Source of the DNA: Paralichthys olivaceus
Taxonomy: Eukaryota; Chordata; Actinopteri; Pleuronectiformes; Paralichthyidae
Length of the DNA: 64,000 nucleotides
Reading direction: 5' to 3'
Assembly (NCBI RefSeq): GCF_024713975.1
Contig: NC_091093.1
Location: forward strand, 16,799,501-16,863,500
Positions 62,601 to 64,000 of the stretch are shown piece after piece. The notes under the pieces were generated by a model. It saw only the letters and a program-made list of their open reading frames with translations. It was not told the origin of the DNA and searched no databases. Made by a program: the position numbers and the translations under genes. Each line of letters starts with the position of its first letter. Position 1 is the first letter of the stretch.

Positions 62601-64000
62601 ACCATAATTGTTTATATTTTACATTTACCTTCAATCATTCGGGAGAAGCCACTGAGCGCGAACTCAAAAGATTCACTTCAGGAGGAGATGTTGAACAAGG
62701 GCTAAATCTGCTCAGAAAGTAGTAAGTGTAGGAGAACAAGTGAAGAAGTGCACTGAAGTAAATGATTTGGTTGTGCATGTTAGAGGAGGTTCCTGAAGAT
62801 GGAGTAGGACGCTTAGACTCCGATCGCATTTGGGAGCTTGTTCCATCATCGAGCAATTTCAACAAGAACAATCTGGACTGTGGCTGTCTTGTGTGCAGGG
62901 ATGGAAATGAAAGATGGCGCATGTTGGATGAGTGCAGAGGCTGATGACAGCAGACATTCAATCATTTTATCACCCTTAGGAGGGAGCTCTTGGTGTTTTT
63001 CCACCCAAAAAGCATTTTGTCACCTCACGTTCATCATCTACGTGAGGAAGTGATTGGTTTGGATTTTTTTTAACTCTCATTACAAGAAGCCTTGTGCTGC
63101 AGCAAAAAAAAACTTTACTCCTGAAGAGGAGCACCTTGAAGACAGTGGTTGATAAAAATAGTCCAGGTGGGAAAACTTCTGGATCAATAAGCCAGCTGGT
63201 GATTTACACTCTATCTGGATTTATGGTTAAATCAATATCTGCTCAATGCTCAGACGAAACGCTGCTCTCCAATGAAGAAAAGCCCTCGTGACATATCGAA
63301 ACAGGCATGTAACTTTTTTAAGATGTTGTTTTTGAAAGTGTGCGTCCTCTGAAGTGACAGTTAAATAGTTAACATGTCCTCCAGACTATACAACAAGAGG
63401 CAATTTATCATTTCCCTCCATATTGAGTCGCAAGTGTTTCTGATCCATCACCTCACGCCAACATTGTTTATGAGGGGCCGTTCGAAACTGTCACAACTTT
63501 TGCTAAAATGATGAATATGACCGTCTTCTTATCTATCACCGCTGTGGTCGAGGTTAAGATCTGGATGCATTGGCACTAAAATGATTCAAAACTTCGTGGT
63601 CATGGTCAAAACACATGGACGTTGACACAGAGGGAAGGAAACTGTGGTTTGCAGTAATGTTTGCGGAGATCTGTGCAGTGATGCTGTGTTGTGATAGCAG
63701 TGATATGTAGTTTGCAGTAACAGCTCAATGGGATCCTACAATCCTGTTTGATGAAAATACACAGTGAGTTTACAGGACAGTGTTTTGAACGGGTTTAACA
63801 ATAAAGGTCAAAGCTTTTTTTTCTGAATGGAAAATAACCCTTCAGTTGTAATTGGATCATAAAAAAATCACTAACGCTGAAGTGGCTCGTACTGAGGCAG
63901 TGGATGACGTATAATGACTACAAGGCTGTGTGCATTGTAATAAAGTACATGTATCGACTACTGACCCTCAATACATTTTGAAGAACTTTAAATTTACTCT

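Larger units (their letters stand above)
59238..64000. other. Large first intron of calb2 (to window end)
   Basis: At least 4.7 kb with no exon found. No match to the expected exon 1 coding (QFLDIWKHFDAD-like, ending at phase 1) was seen on the minus strand. It contains a CT-rich microsatellite (61900-61942) and repeat R1 copy C. The rest is AT-rich and unassigned. Confidence 0.55.

Noticed and set aside
59238-64000. Search for calb2 exon 1
   Set aside because: No minus-strand segment encoding the expected EF-hand 1 start with a phase-1 donor was found; it probably lies beyond the window.

Overview
This is a piece of vertebrate nuclear DNA, almost certainly from a ray-finned (percomorph-type) fish. 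Genes are split into short exons with GT-AG introns. The encoded proteins are full-length vertebrate orthologues. The non-coding DNA carries CA/GT microsatellites and short interspersed elements of types I recognise from teleost genomes. All gene models come from reading-frame continuity, splice-site phase and protein similarity recalled from known families. No database search was possible.

Layout, left to right: strc (stereocilin, minus, 3' end off the left edge), gas8/drc4 (minus), an E2F4/5-class factor most like e2f5 (minus), ctsa (cathepsin A, plus), slc38a7 (lysosomal amino-acid transporter, minus), got2 (mitochondrial aspartate aminotransferase, minus) and calb2 (calretinin, minus, first coding exon off the right edge). 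About 70 coding exons were placed, and the phases of all consecutive exons agree. slc38a7-got2 is a neighbour pair in mammals (human 16q21). CALB2, E2F4 and GAS8 are also on human 16q, so most of the window looks like a rearranged 16q-type block, with strc and ctsa joined to it.

Some genes have a functional link. strc and calb2 are hair-cell/neuronal genes. gas8 is a motile-cilium gene and has two RFX X-box motifs just upstream of its start. ctsa and slc38a7 are lysosomal; ctsa carries a perfect TFEB CLEAR palindrome and slc38a7 carries CLEAR-like E-boxes. The E2F gene contains a textbook AT-AC (U12-type) minor intron. No prokaryotic-style system, CRISPR array or viral gene was seen, and no tRNA or rRNA gene was noticed. 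Intergenic and intronic DNA holds MITE-like elements, decayed LINE 3' ends and simple repeats. CDS entries below give the genomic span including introns; exon coordinates are in the evidence.
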